Shown here one piece after another: positions 26,503 to 36,877 of a stretch of 64,000 bases of DNA. Position 1 is the stretch's first letter, and every line of letters starts with the position of its first letter. The notes beneath the pieces were generated by a model. That model did not search any database, had not been told where the DNA came from, and saw only the letters and a program-made list of their open reading frames with translations. A program made the position numbers and the translations under genes. Origin of the DNA: CBDDLD01 sp965230605 (GTDB lineage: Bacteria; Bacteroidota; Bacteroidia; Flavobacteriales; Flavobacteriaceae); contig CBDDLD010000004.1 of the NCBI GenBank assembly GCA_965230605.1, forward strand, positions 2,604,001 to 2,668,000, read 5' to 3'.

Positions 26503-27186
26503 CTAGGGTGTAGAATTTGAAACTTGTAATAATTTGCCGTTATAGTATCGCTGTCCTGTTAAAGAGAAATTAAGTATATATTCTGCCATCTCTTCTGCTG
26601 TAATAGGTGCCTCATAGCCCGGAAATGCTTCCTCCAGCATTTCTGTTTGTACTGCACCTAAAGCCAACACATTAAAACTTGGACCACTATCTTTGTATTC
26701 TTCTGCTAAGAGTTCGGTTAATGTAATGACTGCTCCTTTACTAGAACTATATGCAGCTAGTCCCGGAAATTTCATACTACCCTGTACGCCTCCCATTGAA
26801 CTAATATTCACAACATGTCCATCTCTATTCATATACGGTAATACAGTACGAATCATTTCAGACACACCATATACATTAGTCTTATATACAGCTTCAAAAT
26901 CATCTATTGTAGTGTCTTTAAATGGTTTATTTAAAAGCATACCTGCATTATTAATGAGTACATCTACTTGTTGCCACTCATTCTTAATAAAGGCTTCAAC
27001 TTTTCTATAATCGTCTTCTTGACCAAGGTCACAGGATATTGTATGGACATTGGCTAAGTTTAGATCTGAAACCTTTACTTGATTTCGAGACAAGGCCAAT
27101 ACCTTATAGCCTTTATTTGAAAATTGCTTTACAAGCTCAAAGCCGATGCCACGACTTGTCCCTGTAATGATTATATGTTTACTCAT
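26503..27186 (-). CDS. Short-chain dehydrogenase/reductase
   Basis: This 227-residue SDR has the cofactor loop TGTSRGIGFEL, the NNAGMLL motif, the catalytic Ser in NISSMGG and the YSSSK active-site motif. It should oxidise or reduce a hydroxyl/keto group with NAD(P). Arg13 in the loop, and no Asp at the end of beta-2, lean towards NADP, but this is weak. Its start overlaps the end of the M28 peptidase gene by 8 bp, so they are co-transcribed. The substrate cannot be deduced. Confidence 0.92.
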   Translation of the reverse strand: MSKHIIITGTSRGIGFELVKQFSNKGYKVLALSRNQVKVSDLNLANVHTISCDLGQEDDYRKVEAFIKNEWQQVDVLINNAGMLLNKPFKDTTIDDFEAVYKTNVYGVSEMIRTVLPYMNRDGHVVNISSMGGVQGSMKFPGLAAYSSSKGAVITLTELLAEEYKDSGPSFNVLALGAVQTEMLEEAFPGYEAPITAEEMAEYILNFSLTGQRYYNGKLLQVSNSTP

Positions 27187-28096
27187 CTTTTAAAACAACT
27201 TCTTTTGTAGGTGCATTCATCATACCTTCTAAAGCAGGAATCATCTTCTCTATAAAACTTGTCATATGTGCATAATCCATTTTATCAGCTTCATCGTCAA
27301 CATGGTGATAATAGTCAAAGTTGGTAAAATCAAATGTAGAAATAGCATGTGCTGGCATATTGAACTCTTTAAAAAATGGATAATTATCAGAACGCATGAA
27401 TAATCTATATTGCTCTGCTCTCGGAAATAATCCTACCACTTTTTCACCTGCATATTTATTTAATGTTTCAGCAAAATTAGAACGCTTATAGCCTGTCATA
27501 TATGCCATAGACACTTCTGCTGCTCTAGGCACACCAATCATTTCAAAATTGATCATAGTATAAGCATTTAGACCTTCTTCTTTAAGGCGTTTTGCTAAAT
27601 GAGCTGAGCCTTTCAATCCCATTTCTTCTGCCGAATATAAGGTAACTAAAATACTTCGCTTATTGGTTTTTGTCTTAGCAAAATGTTTGGCAAATTCCAT
27701 AGCAGCCACGGTTCCGGAAGCGTCATCATTAGCACCGTTAGCAATTTTATCCCCATTAACTTCTTTAGCCTCACCAATATGATCGTAGTGCCCACCAAGA
27801 ATCACATATTCATTTTTAAGTTGAGGGTCATTTCCTTCAATAACACCAACAACATTGTAACCGATAATATCCTTGAGCTTAAACGTATCTCTATACGTTT
27901 CAAAATAAGGCTGAATATTATTCTTCTTAAAGTAGTTTTCAATATACACTGCTGCTTTCTCTATACCTTCACTTCCGGTCGCTCGTCCTCCCAGTTCATC
28001 TGACGCCAGATATTCCATGCTTTCTTTCACACTTTTTTCCATAGAGCCGCAAGCTACAAACAGAGCTAAAAGTGAAAACATTAGTATTCTTTTCAT
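27179..28096 (-). CDS. M28 family zinc peptidase lipoprotein
   Basis: This is a 305-residue peptidase with a lipoprotein signal (MKRILMFSLLALFVACGS, lipobox Cys16), so it is anchored in the membrane and faces the periplasm or outside. M28 zinc ligands are seen in order: GGHYDH, GANDDASG, SAEEMG (with the catalytic Glu), and DYYHHVDDEADKMDY. It should act as an aminopeptidase that feeds on peptides. The gene starts a peptidase-SDR-HAD operon read leftward. Confidence 0.93.
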   Translation of the reverse strand: MKRILMFSLLALFVACGSMEKSVKESMEYLASDELGGRATGSEGIEKAAVYIENYFKKNNIQPYFETYRDTFKLKDIIGYNVVGVIEGNDPQLKNEYVILGGHYDHIGEAKEVNGDKIANGANDDASGTVAAMEFAKHFAKTKTNKRSILVTLYSAEEMGLKGSAHLAKRLKEEGLNAYTMINFEMIGVPRAAEVSMAYMTGYKRSNFAETLNKYAGEKVVGLFPRAEQYRLFMRSDNYPFFKEFNMPAHAISTFDFTNFDYYHHVDDEADKMDYAHMTSFIEKMIPALEGMMNAPTKEVVLKDE

Positions 28097-28125
28097 TCTT
28101 GATTAAATTTTATATGCTTAAAGAT

Positions 28126-28160
28126 AAAAAATCCTATTTCAATGCTTTTAAAATAGGATT
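28126..28160 (-). terminator. Terminator after pdhC (leftward)
   Basis: The perfect 10-bp stem AATCCTATTT / AAATAGGATT has a T-run after it on the minus strand. It lies between the pdhC stop and the start of the M28 gene. Confidence 0.85.
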
Positions 28161-28188
28161 CTTTGTTGTTATATAATGATGCTTGTGC

Positions 28189-29814
28189 TTAGACTAACAT
28201 AGTCACCGGATTTTCAATATACCCCTTTAATGTTTGTAAAAACTGGGCGCCAGTGGCTCCATCTACAGTTCTGTGATCACATGCCATAGTAAGTTTCATG
28301 GTGTTACCTGCAACTACTTGACCATTCTTCACTACAGGTTTCTGAATTATAGCACCTACAGATAATATGGCCGAGTTAGGTTGATTTATAATGGATGTGA
28401 AACTTTCTATTCCAAACATTCCTAAATTAGAAATGGTGAAGGTACTACCCTCCATTTCGTCTAGGGTTAATTTTTTATTTCTAGCTCTTCCTGCATAATC
28501 CTTAACAGCAGCGCCAATTTGAGTTAAACTCTGTTCATTAGCAAATCGAACTACCGGTACTACTAATCCATCTGGTACAGCTACTGCCACACCTATATGC
28601 ACATGGTTATTTAAACGCATTTTATCATCAAACCACTGGGAATTTACTTGTGGGTGCTGACGTAACGCTAAAGCACATGCCTTAACGATCATATCGTTGT
28701 ATGATATTTTAGTATCTGGTAATGAATTGTATTGCGCTCTAAATGCAATAGCATTATCCATGTCAAATTCAACATTCAAGTAATAATGAGGTGCCGTAAA
28801 TTTAGACTTTGCTAAATTCTTAGCGATTGCTTTTCTCATGTTAGAGTTAGCCACCTCATCAAAATTTTCTTGTCCGGATGGGACAAATTTAGCTACCGGC
28901 GCAGAACTTGTAGCGGCTACAGATGCCGGATTGAAGTTTTCTATATCCCTTTTAATGATACGCCCGTTTTCACCAGTTCCACTAACCTGAGTAAGGTTGA
29001 TACCTTTTTCTTCTGCCATTTTTTTAGCTAATGGCGATGCAAATACACGACCATTAGCATTAGTATTAACGGCTACTTGTGTCGGTTCTGATTTTGGTGC
29101 CTCAACAGCTTTTGGTACTTCGGCTTTTTCAACCTTTGGTGCTTCTTCTTGGGTTGAGCCACTATCCACTTTATAGTTCTTGGCCAAGTTTGACACATCA
29201 GTACCTTCTGGCCCTATTATGGCTAATAGAGCATCGACCTTGGCAGACTCACCTTCATTAAGTCCCACATATAGTAATGTTCCAGACTGAAAAGATTCAA
29301 ACTCCATAGTAGCCTTGTCAGTTTCTATTTCAGCTAGAATATCCCCTTCTTCAACAGCATCACCAACCTTCTTCAACCATGTTGCTACAGTTCCTTCTTC
29401 CATGGTATCGCTTAATCGCGGCATGGTAACTACTGTTACACCTTCCGGTATTTCTACTGCTTCGTTACTATCGAAATCTACATCTGAGATATCTTTAGCT
29501 TCATCATCTCCTTCAGGAATAATATCAGATTCAATAACTTTTGCATTTCCATTTAATAAGCCAGAAATATCCTCTCCTTCATCACCAATGATTGCTAATA
29601 GCTCATCCACCTTAGTGGTTTCACCTTCCTGAACACCTATATGCAATAGGGTGCCTTCATAGAAAGATTCGAACTCCATAGTTGCTTTATCAGTTTCTAT
29701 TTCAGCAAGTATATCGCCTTCTTCAACTTTATCACCAACTTTCTTTAACCATGCAGCTACTGTGCCTTCCTCCATGGTGTCGCTTAATCGCGGCATATTT
29801 ATTACTTCTGCCAT
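28189..29814 (-). CDS. pdhC: Pyruvate dehydrogenase E2 (dihydrolipoamide acetyltransferase)
   Basis: This is the core of the pyruvate dehydrogenase complex; it moves the acetyl group to CoA. The 541 residues hold two lipoyl domains with lipoylated lysines K43 and K167 in EIETDKATMEFES, linkers rich in Glu, Pro and Ala, an E3/E1-binding domain (ASPLAKKMAEEKGINL, then GTGENGRIIKRDIE), and the catalytic domain ending in ACDHRTVDGATGAQFL with the active His. pdhA ends 3 bp upstream and the two form one operon. Two lipoyl domains is common in Bacteroidota. Confidence 0.97.
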   Translation of the reverse strand: MAEVINMPRLSDTMEEGTVAAWLKKVGDKVEEGDILAEIETDKATMEFESFYEGTLLHIGVQEGETTKVDELLAIIGDEGEDISGLLNGNAKVIESDIIPEGDDEAKDISDVDFDSNEAVEIPEGVTVVTMPRLSDTMEEGTVATWLKKVGDAVEEGDILAEIETDKATMEFESFQSGTLLYVGLNEGESAKVDALLAIIGPEGTDVSNLAKNYKVDSGSTQEEAPKVEKAEVPKAVEAPKSEPTQVAVNTNANGRVFASPLAKKMAEEKGINLTQVSGTGENGRIIKRDIENFNPASVAATSSAPVAKFVPSGQENFDEVANSNMRKAIAKNLAKSKFTAPHYYLNVEFDMDNAIAFRAQYNSLPDTKISYNDMIVKACALALRQHPQVNSQWFDDKMRLNNHVHIGVAVAVPDGLVVPVVRFANEQSLTQIGAAVKDYAGRARNKKLTLDEMEGSTFTISNLGMFGIESFTSIINQPNSAILSVGAIIQKPVVKNGQVVAGNTMKLTMACDHRTVDGATGAQFLQTLKGYIENPVTMLV

Positions 29815-29817
29815 AGC

Positions 29818-30816
29818 TTATAGTTTATGTGGTAAAAATGGATAATCGTCTTGTTCATAGACTGCATCATACATTACATTGATGTCCGGGTACGGAGATT
29901 CTTCAGCAAATTTTTCACATTCACTCACTCTATCCTTAACGCGTTTGTCTATAACTTTAATATCTTCCTCAGTCGCATACTTCTTTTCTAAGATAATATC
30001 TTTGACTTGAGTTATGGGATCTATTTTTCTGTATTCTTCGACTTCTTCCTTAGTTCTATAATGCTGTGCATCACTCATAGAGTGCCCTCTGTAGCGATAG
30101 GTTTTTAATTCTAAGAATGTTGGTCCATCACCGCGTCTGGCTCTTTGAATGGCTTCATCAAACGCTTGAGCAACTTTTACAGGGTTCATACCATCAACAG
30201 GCCCACAAGGCATTTCATATCCAAGTCCTAATTTCCAAATCTCTGTATGATTAGCCGTTCGTTCTACTGAAGTTCCCATAGCATAGCCATTGTTTTCACA
30301 AACAAAGATTACTGGTAATTTCCATAGCATGGCTAAATTGAAGGTTTCGTGCAAAGACCCTTGTCTTGCAGCACCATCTCCAAAACAACACAGCGTTACT
30401 GCATCACTACCATGGTATTTATCTCCAAAAGCAATTCCAGCACCTAAAGGAATCTGTCCTCCAACAATACCATGACCTCCATAGAATCTATGCTCTTTAG
30501 AGAATATGTGCATAGAGCCTCCAAGTCCTTGTGATGTCCCTGTAGCTTTACCAAACAACTCAGCCATAACACGTTTAGGGTCTTCTCCCATTCCTATGGG
30601 TTGAACGTGATTACGGTATGCTGTAATCATTTTATCCTTTGTTAGGTCCATAGCATGTAATGCGCCAGCTAATACAGCTTCCTGACCATTATATAAGTGA
30701 AGAAATCCTCTTACTTTTTGTTGAATATAAACTGCTGCTAATTTATCTTCGAACTTCCTCCAAAACAGCATGTCCTCATACCATTTTAGATATACATTTT
30801 TTGTGATCTTTTGCAT
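29818..30816 (-). CDS. pdhA: Pyruvate dehydrogenase E1 component, alpha subunit
   Basis: This subunit binds thiamine diphosphate and decarboxylates pyruvate together with the beta subunit. It has 332 residues, the normal length. The thiamine motif starts GDGAARQGSLHETFN and ends in CENNGYAMGT. The phosphorylation-loop region RYRGHSMSD is conserved. The beta subunit gene is not in this stretch, so pdhB lies elsewhere. It is followed by pdhC after 3 bp and preceded by a TAnnTTTG promoter. Confidence 0.96.
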   Translation of the reverse strand: MQKITKNVYLKWYEDMLFWRKFEDKLAAVYIQQKVRGFLHLYNGQEAVLAGALHAMDLTKDKMITAYRNHVQPIGMGEDPKRVMAELFGKATGTSQGLGGSMHIFSKEHRFYGGHGIVGGQIPLGAGIAFGDKYHGSDAVTLCCFGDGAARQGSLHETFNLAMLWKLPVIFVCENNGYAMGTSVERTANHTEIWKLGLGYEMPCGPVDGMNPVKVAQAFDEAIQRARRGDGPTFLELKTYRYRGHSMSDAQHYRTKEEVEEYRKIDPITQVKDIILEKKYATEEDIKVIDKRVKDRVSECEKFAEESPYPDINVMYDAVYEQDDYPFLPHKL

Positions 30817-30845
30817 TGTCTATTCTTATCTTAATAAACGAATAA

Positions 30846-30853
30846 CAAAAATA
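30846..30853 (-). promoter_or_regulatory. -7 promoter element before pdhA
   Basis: On the minus strand TATTTTTG matches TAnnTTTG, 29 bp before the pdhA ATG. A TTTG lies 17 bp further upstream, somewhat closer than usual. Confidence 0.5.
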
Positions 30854-30916
30854 ACATAATAGTTAGTAATCAAAAAAGACTAGGTGCTAAAAAAGTTAGC
30901 AAATCACACTAAAACG

Positions 30917-31399
30917 TTATAGTACGGAATTTTCGAAAACGAGTGGAAGAAGATTGGCTAGCGAGTTAGACTTAACTACTTTGCCTGTGGCTCCCATAAA
31001 ATAAATTTCTATGGGCTGATCTTGTTTGGTTTCATATTCAGCTATAGCTTGCCTACATGCACCACATGGTGGTATAGGTTGATCAGTAACTTTATGTTGA
31101 GAAGATGCCGATAAAGCCATAATCATTATCTTATTGTTGGGAAAGTTTGCTCCTGCATAATAAATAGCCGTACGTTCTGCGCATAATCCTGATGGGTAAG
31201 ATGCATTCTCTTGATTATTACCCGTGATAATCTTATCGTTATCTAACAAGATGGCTGCGCCTACATTAAAATTAGAATATGGTGCATAGGCAGCGTCTCT
31301 GGCTTCTATGGCTTTGTTCATTAAACTTTTAATATCATCCGGAAGTTCATCGAAAGTATCGAAAATATCTAAATGTGTTTCTAGTTTTATTGACCTCAT
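30917..31399 (-). CDS. cdd: Cytidine deaminase
   Basis: The enzyme converts cytidine and deoxycytidine to uridine forms in pyrimidine salvage in the cytoplasm. The 160 residues show the zinc site: CAERTAIYYAG (first Cys and catalytic Glu) and PPCGACRQA (two further Cys). It belongs to the homotetrameric short type. Its position between pdhA and porV is common in Flavobacteriaceae. A leftward terminator separates it from porV. Confidence 0.96.
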   Translation of the reverse strand: MRSIKLETHLDIFDTFDELPDDIKSLMNKAIEARDAAYAPYSNFNVGAAILLDNDKIITGNNQENASYPSGLCAERTAIYYAGANFPNNKIMIMALSASSQHKVTDQPIPPCGACRQAIAEYETKQDQPIEIYFMGATGKVVKSNSLANLLPLVFENSVL

Positions 31400-31418
31400 A
31401 TTCGTTATTCATTTAGAC

Positions 31419-31448
31419 AAAAAAACTATTGCCTTTCGACAATAGTTT
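31419..31448 (-). terminator. Terminator after porV (leftward)
   Basis: The perfect 9-bp stem AAACTATTG / CAATAGTTT with an 8-base loop is followed on the minus strand by a run of T residues. It lies between the porV stop and the cdd start. Confidence 0.85.
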
Positions 31449-31472
31449 AAATATCATTGGTGTTATAAAATC

Positions 31473-32690
31473 TTAGTATTCACTATACGTTCCATCTCCA
31501 AAATTAAATGTTAGAGAAAATCTTAATGTATTCTCTAATGGGCTTTGCACTTTAGAAGCAGAGAATAAGTAAGATAAATCTACATTAATAGTTGTGTATT
31601 TAAATCCTGCACCTAAAGCAAAGAACTTTCTTGCTCCTTTATCCTCAGATTCATTAAAATATCCTGCTCTGAATGCAAACGAATCTTGATACGTGTATTC
31701 TGCACCAAGGGCCCATGTAAATTCTTTTAACTCCTCACTAAATCCTCCAGGCGCATCACCAAACGATTGAAATATCCCGCTTAAAAAGCTAACGTCATTA
31801 TCTTGCCCTTCTACAATAATAGTAGGTTCATTTGGATCTTGCTGACCATTAGGCTCCGTATCGCCTTCTTGAACTGTATCTACAAATCCTAATACTGGAG
31901 GTGTAGGTACAAGAAGCTTAGCAACCTCAGCAGTTACAGCTAATTTGTTGTATTCATCGAAAATAAAGTCGAACCCACCACCTAATCTTAAATTTGTAGG
32001 TTGAAAGTTCTCACGGCCGCCATCATCATACTTGAATTTAGGTCCTAAATTTTGAATAGCAAAACCAGCTCTCCAACGACCGTTAAAATCGTTATAAGCT
32101 TCTTCTTCACTTTGGTAATATCCGGTGATGTCTGCTCCAAATGTGTTTGCAGCATTGGCATTAGGGTCTACCTGATCGATTCTTAAATCTGAACGCAAAT
32201 AGCGTACAGCGACAGACATTCCGAACTGATCCGATAAACGTAATGTATAAGCAACATCAGCAGTAAATTCATTAGGCTTCACATTAACACCGGGATCATT
32301 CTCGCCTTGTGTTAACGTAATTTCTCCTAAACTGAAGTATTTGAAACTCGCAGATACAGCACTGTATTCATTAAGTCTATTATAATACGTTAAATAACCT
32401 ATAGATATATCATTGACTAATTTACTAAGGTATGGTGTATAACTTATAGCTATACCGGACTTAGATTCAGAAAACACATATTTTGAAGGGTTCCATTGTT
32501 GCGAAAAGCCATCTACAGATGTTGCTACACCTATATCACCCATACCCGCAGAACGTGCATCTGGTGCTATAAGCATAAATGGAACACCAGTGGTAATCAC
32601 CGATGATTGATCAGGAAAAACAACCGTTTCCTGAGCAAAAGTTAGGTTAAGTGTAAAGAGTGCGATAAGGGTAAGTGCTAAATTCTTCAT
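31473..32690 (-). CDS. porV: T9SS outer-membrane shuttle protein PorV (LptO)
   Basis: This outer-membrane beta-barrel of the FadL-like type picks up T9SS cargo and carries it to the PorU sortase. It has about 405 residues from the start chosen at 32690 (MKNLALTLIALFTLNLTFAQ), which gives a clear signal peptide; a slightly longer frame begins at 32708. Family features include FPDQSSVITTGVPFMLIAPDARSAGMGDIGVATS and repeated amphipathic strands ending in SLTFNFGDGTYSEY. It follows porU, 65 bp apart, on the same strand. Confidence 0.95.
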   Translation of the reverse strand: MKNLALTLIALFTLNLTFAQETVVFPDQSSVITTGVPFMLIAPDARSAGMGDIGVATSVDGFSQQWNPSKYVFSESKSGIAISYTPYLSKLVNDISIGYLTYYNRLNEYSAVSASFKYFSLGEITLTQGENDPGVNVKPNEFTADVAYTLRLSDQFGMSVAVRYLRSDLRIDQVDPNANAANTFGADITGYYQSEEEAYNDFNGRWRAGFAIQNLGPKFKYDDGGRENFQPTNLRLGGGFDFIFDEYNKLAVTAEVAKLLVPTPPVLGFVDTVQEGDTEPNGQQDPNEPTIIVEGQDNDVSFLSGIFQSFGDAPGGFSEELKEFTWALGAEYTYQDSFAFRAGYFNESEDKGARKFFALGAGFKYTTINVDLSYLFSASKVQSPLENTLRFSLTFNFGDGTYSEY

Positions 32691-32755
32691 AAGTAATAAC
32701 AGGTTCATAATAATGCTTTTAGAAGCATTAATTCATTAACAAATATAATTTTTTA

Positions 32756-35700
32756 TTAGAGTATAACAAGTTTTTGAATTTTTTCAACTTGTTTATTTAA
32801 ACGATTAGATCTGACTTTTAGTTTATAAACATACACACCTTTTCCGATTTTATCCCCAAAATCATCTCTACCATCCCAAACAATATCCTTAGAAAGTGTG
32901 CCTGTAGATTTACTGCCACCGGTCGTTTGACCATTTAATGTACGTACCAGCTTACCTGAAACGGTAAATATCTGCACTGAAATATCAAGATCATCCGTAC
33001 TATTGTGGTTAAACCAAAATTCTGTATAGTTAACAAAAGGATTAGGATAATTTAAAACATTGGTAATAATGAGATCTTCATCTTGATCGAAAACAGTAAA
33101 CTGAATTTCTGAAGTGGATGAATTATTATAAACATCCCACGCTTTAAGGGTTAATGTGTGTAATCCAGGTTCCAGATCTCTAAATGGAAAACTCAATGTT
33201 CCATTTTGATAGTCGTCAACATTAGCCTGATAATAATCATTAAGTACAAACGGATTCGTTTCATCACCATCTAAAATTGCTGTAATATCATGTCCAATTC
33301 CACTTGCAGTATTAATTCCATTTTCATCTTGCAGTTTTGCTAATAGTGTTGGCGATTCATTAGTAATACCTCCGGAAACAAAATTCTCATCATTCATAAA
33401 TAAGTTAATAACTGGGCCTACATTATCCTCAGCAGCATTTTCATTAATTCCGCCAATCTTAATATCTAAACTTGTTCCGGCTTGATTTGATAGTGGTGTT
33501 TGGGTTTGACTATAAAAGTTGACTCTACCATCTCCAACCGGTATCCCAATATCTCTTGGCACAATAAAATCAACATCAAAACGTCCGTTCTGAACTGTAG
33601 CCTGACCTTTAAAAACGATCTCGCCCAACGTTTCATAATCTAAAACGATCAGTTGTCCTCCATCTGTGACTCCATCATTGGCTAAGGTTTGTCGTTGTAT
33701 TTTTTTATCAAAAACTGTAGTTGTAACAATACCATTATAATTAGATAGTAGCACCCCGTTTTCATCTACGACTTCTCCTGAGAGTTTTGTGTAACCTAAA
33801 GCTTTGAGCGTATCCGTTTCCTGACCAATAGGTATATCGTTGATAGCTGTTAGCCTTACATTAGGTCTTGGGAACGCTAATTTCATCGCCGGATCCCCAA
33901 TAAAAAACACCAATCGTTTTTGTTGGATTCCAGATATGCCATTATCTACCTTAGTTAATCGTAAAGCTTCTGCCATTGTTGGATAATCATTTGATCCAAA
34001 AGCAAACAGATAATTCTCTAACACCTCATTAAATGTTACTCCTACAGTTACAAATATTTGTCTTGTTGTCGTAATTAAGCTAATAGCTCCAGCATTCTTA
34101 TTCCAAAATGTAAACTCTCCTGCTGTTGGTCGTCCCGGATCATCAAATTTTGTATACTCACAGGTTACGGTTACAAAACAATTTAATTTACAGACATTAT
34201 TAATGGTTTGGGCATCTATCTTGTCAAAGATACGTTCCTTAGCTAATCCGTCTTCCCCACCATGACCGAAGTAATTAACCACCAAGGCCCCTACTTCAAT
34301 AGCATCTTTTATAGCATCCGTTACTTGCGGGTACCTATCACCGGCTGCTGAAGATTGCTGTTGGAAGGCATCAGTATGAATTTTAACTACATTAATAAAT
34401 GGTTTTTCATTTTCTACAGCAGTACCGATACCATCTGTGGTTTCTTGAAGGATTCGCTCCCATGATTGATCAACATCATCTGAAATTAGTATCAAATTGT
34501 TTCTCCAACTTCCATAAGCTTCTCTTTGATAGTACGACTCCACTTTATCGACCATTTCCTTAGCTCTCTGTGGATTCTCTACAAGCATTCGTCCTATGGC
34601 AATATCTAAACGGTCTCCATTACCCATGGTCCCTTCATTATCGTCCATCATTCCATAGAAATCGTCAGACACAAAAGAATTTGTTAAGCTAAAACTATTT
34701 TCAGTATACCATGGCGGTATAATATTGGTATTGTTATTTAAGCGTTCTTTATAATCATAAGAGGCATCTCCGAAAAGACACAAGTATTTTAGTCTTTTAT
34801 CAACATCACTTGCATTGTGGTACACATACCTTACAAAGTTTCTTATGGCTGCAATATCTTGATTTCCTGTACTAAACTCGTTATATATATGGTCTAATTG
34901 AACCACTTTCACCCTTAATCCATATTGAATTCTATTGATTTGGGCTAAACGTTCCGCTTGAGATAGGTAATCTGCCTGCGCAATAATGATATAGTCTATG
35001 TCTTCAAAATCACCTTGATTATCTTGAAAAATGGTTCCTTTAAGGTTTTGATTAACAACTCTAGAATTATTAGTACGTTGAGGCTGTATGAAATTTGAAT
35101 TAGAATACGCAATGTAACGCCTTAATTCGCCTGTTATGGTCTTAAAACTGAACGTGTTTTGCTGGTCTGAATTCACATAGGCTCCAACATTAAACTTATC
35201 GGTAATATCCCAAACTTCCCTAACCGCATTTGCATTAGACAAGGTATACTCAGCAATACCTGGGTTATTAGCTACATCTCTGTTTTTAAATACCATCTGA
35301 TCGCCATCAAAACTTAAGTTTCTAGTAGCTTCAATATTAATATAGTCTAAGAATGCATTAGATGCAGGGTTACCGGCATTGTCATAAGTGATGTCTACTG
35401 TTATTTCATCACTGCTAAGTATATTGGTACTGTTGTAAGTTGCTAATGATGCTAGCACTGACCCTTCCAGATCCACAGCAGGTAGTATAAGGTTGGCAAT
35501 AGAGTTCCCATTTATTGATACATCCATACTGGTTATCACTTCAGAAACGGCTCCAGCAGAAACTTGCACTCTGGCAGGCTCGGAAGTTACCAGATTAGGA
35601 AAACTAAATGTATAACTACGCTGGCTTTCAATATCAAAATCATCTCCAAACCATCGCCTTCCTATTTTTACCAGATTGAATTCATCGACTTCATAGAACT

Positions 35701-36625
35701 GATAATCTTGAAATGTATTTATTTGTATATCTGCAGCAGCATCAGGTTGCGTGAGTTGCTGTATACGCTTTCCATTACCCGGACTCACATTTACATAATA
35801 GTAAGTTCTATCATTAAATAAATTAATATTAGAATTGTATGTGGTATTATAATCGACTTGATGTTCACCATTTGGTCCTTCCGCATAAAATAGGATATAG
35901 TCATTGCTATCAAAGTCACCGTCTTCTTCACCTATAAAACGGATTGCATTTTCTTCGGGATCTATAGGATAGGCAATGTTATTGGCCTGCGGAATCATTT
36001 GTCCGCCACTCCCGTATATTTTTATAGTTCTCGGATCTACAGAATTGGTATTAACCCCTAATTGATTTAAAAAACTTCTCGTAAGTTGACACACACCTGT
36101 CTCTTCAACATAAAATCGGTACCAGTCTCCTGTTGTAAGAACTGAATTAGAAACCGGAGGCTCAAATCGAGATAACAAGTTCCCCTGACCAGCCAAATTG
36201 TTATAGTTAACGGTGAAGGCTGTAATACGTTTGATAACGCCTTGTGTGTATATAAGAGGCGTAATTTCAAAAAATAAGCTGCGCTTTCCTCTGGCACTGG
36301 TGTTAAATAAATTGAATTGAGGCGTACTAGGCAGTGTATTGGCCTTAATATCTTTAATCTCACTGGCATTAAGAGTCTGATAAGTGACATTACTTATGGT
36401 TGCAGAACTTTCATTAATGGTGCTGTTGGCATCCCATTGGGCATAAAACCGGATACCTTTTGCTTCAGAATATGAAAAATGTTTAGCTCTAAATGTAGGC
36501 ACTTCTACTTTACCATATGCCGTTTCTAAGACTTTAGAGCCATTCCATTCTATATTAAATTGTTTCTGTTGAGAAAATGAGAAGATACCCCAACATATAA
36601 GTATAAGAGTAAAGCAATTTTTCAT
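32756..36625 (-). CDS. porU: T9SS sortase PorU (C25 gingipain-like protease)
   Basis: PorU removes the C-terminal sorting domain of T9SS cargo and attaches the protein to the cell surface. It has about 1289 residues from 36625 (MKNCFTLILICWGIFSFSQQ, a signal peptide). The C25 peptidase domain has the catalytic His at about residue 788 in VNYFGHGGEDG and the Cys at about 822 in VTCEYTKFDDPGRP. The C-terminus (LNYPNPFVNYTEFWFNHN... GKGVYVYKLKVRS) is a sorting-domain-like region that PorU itself carries. It is divergent from gldJ, and porV follows. Confidence 0.96.
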   Translation of the reverse strand: MKNCFTLILICWGIFSFSQQKQFNIEWNGSKVLETAYGKVEVPTFRAKHFSYSEAKGIRFYAQWDANSTINESSATISNVTYQTLNASEIKDIKANTLPSTPQFNLFNTSARGKRSLFFEITPLIYTQGVIKRITAFTVNYNNLAGQGNLLSRFEPPVSNSVLTTGDWYRFYVEETGVCQLTRSFLNQLGVNTNSVDPRTIKIYGSGGQMIPQANNIAYPIDPEENAIRFIGEEDGDFDSNDYILFYAEGPNGEHQVDYNTTYNSNINLFNDRTYYYVNVSPGNGKRIQQLTQPDAAADIQINTFQDYQFYEVDEFNLVKIGRRWFGDDFDIESQRSYTFSFPNLVTSEPARVQVSAGAVSEVITSMDVSINGNSIANLILPAVDLEGSVLASLATYNSTNILSSDEITVDITYDNAGNPASNAFLDYINIEATRNLSFDGDQMVFKNRDVANNPGIAEYTLSNANAVREVWDITDKFNVGAYVNSDQQNTFSFKTITGELRRYIAYSNSNFIQPQRTNNSRVVNQNLKGTIFQDNQGDFEDIDYIIIAQADYLSQAERLAQINRIQYGLRVKVVQLDHIYNEFSTGNQDIAAIRNFVRYVYHNASDVDKRLKYLCLFGDASYDYKERLNNNTNIIPPWYTENSFSLTNSFVSDDFYGMMDDNEGTMGNGDRLDIAIGRMLVENPQRAKEMVDKVESYYQREAYGSWRNNLILISDDVDQSWERILQETTDGIGTAVENEKPFINVVKIHTDAFQQQSSAAGDRYPQVTDAIKDAIEVGALVVNYFGHGGEDGLAKERIFDKIDAQTINNVCKLNCFVTVTCEYTKFDDPGRPTAGEFTFWNKNAGAISLITTTRQIFVTVGVTFNEVLENYLFAFGSNDYPTMAEALRLTKVDNGISGIQQKRLVFFIGDPAMKLAFPRPNVRLTAINDIPIGQETDTLKALGYTKLSGEVVDENGVLLSNYNGIVTTTVFDKKIQRQTLANDGVTDGGQLIVLDYETLGEIVFKGQATVQNGRFDVDFIVPRDIGIPVGDGRVNFYSQTQTPLSNQAGTSLDIKIGGINENAAEDNVGPVINLFMNDENFVSGGITNESPTLLAKLQDENGINTASGIGHDITAILDGDETNPFVLNDYYQANVDDYQNGTLSFPFRDLEPGLHTLTLKAWDVYNNSSTSEIQFTVFDQDEDLIITNVLNYPNPFVNYTEFWFNHNSTDDLDISVQIFTVSGKLVRTLNGQTTGGSKSTGTLSKDIVWDGRDDFGDKIGKGVYVYKLKVRSNRLNKQVEKIQKLVIL

Positions 36626-36877
36626 AGTAAAATAACGCCTATGCATTAGGCTTATTATAAGATTCCAATTTTTATTTCAAAAATACAACAATAATTTATT
36701 TTTGGTTGCGTTTATAAGAGGCTAATTATATCGATAAAATTGACAAAAATCCGTTATCATGTACAAAAAAAGGGATGAAATGCACATTTTTTTGCATTTT
36801 CCTGCGAAAAAACTTGTCTGTTTCCCTTTAATTATTATATATTGCGAATCTAAAATTTAACGAGCTTACTTAAACGT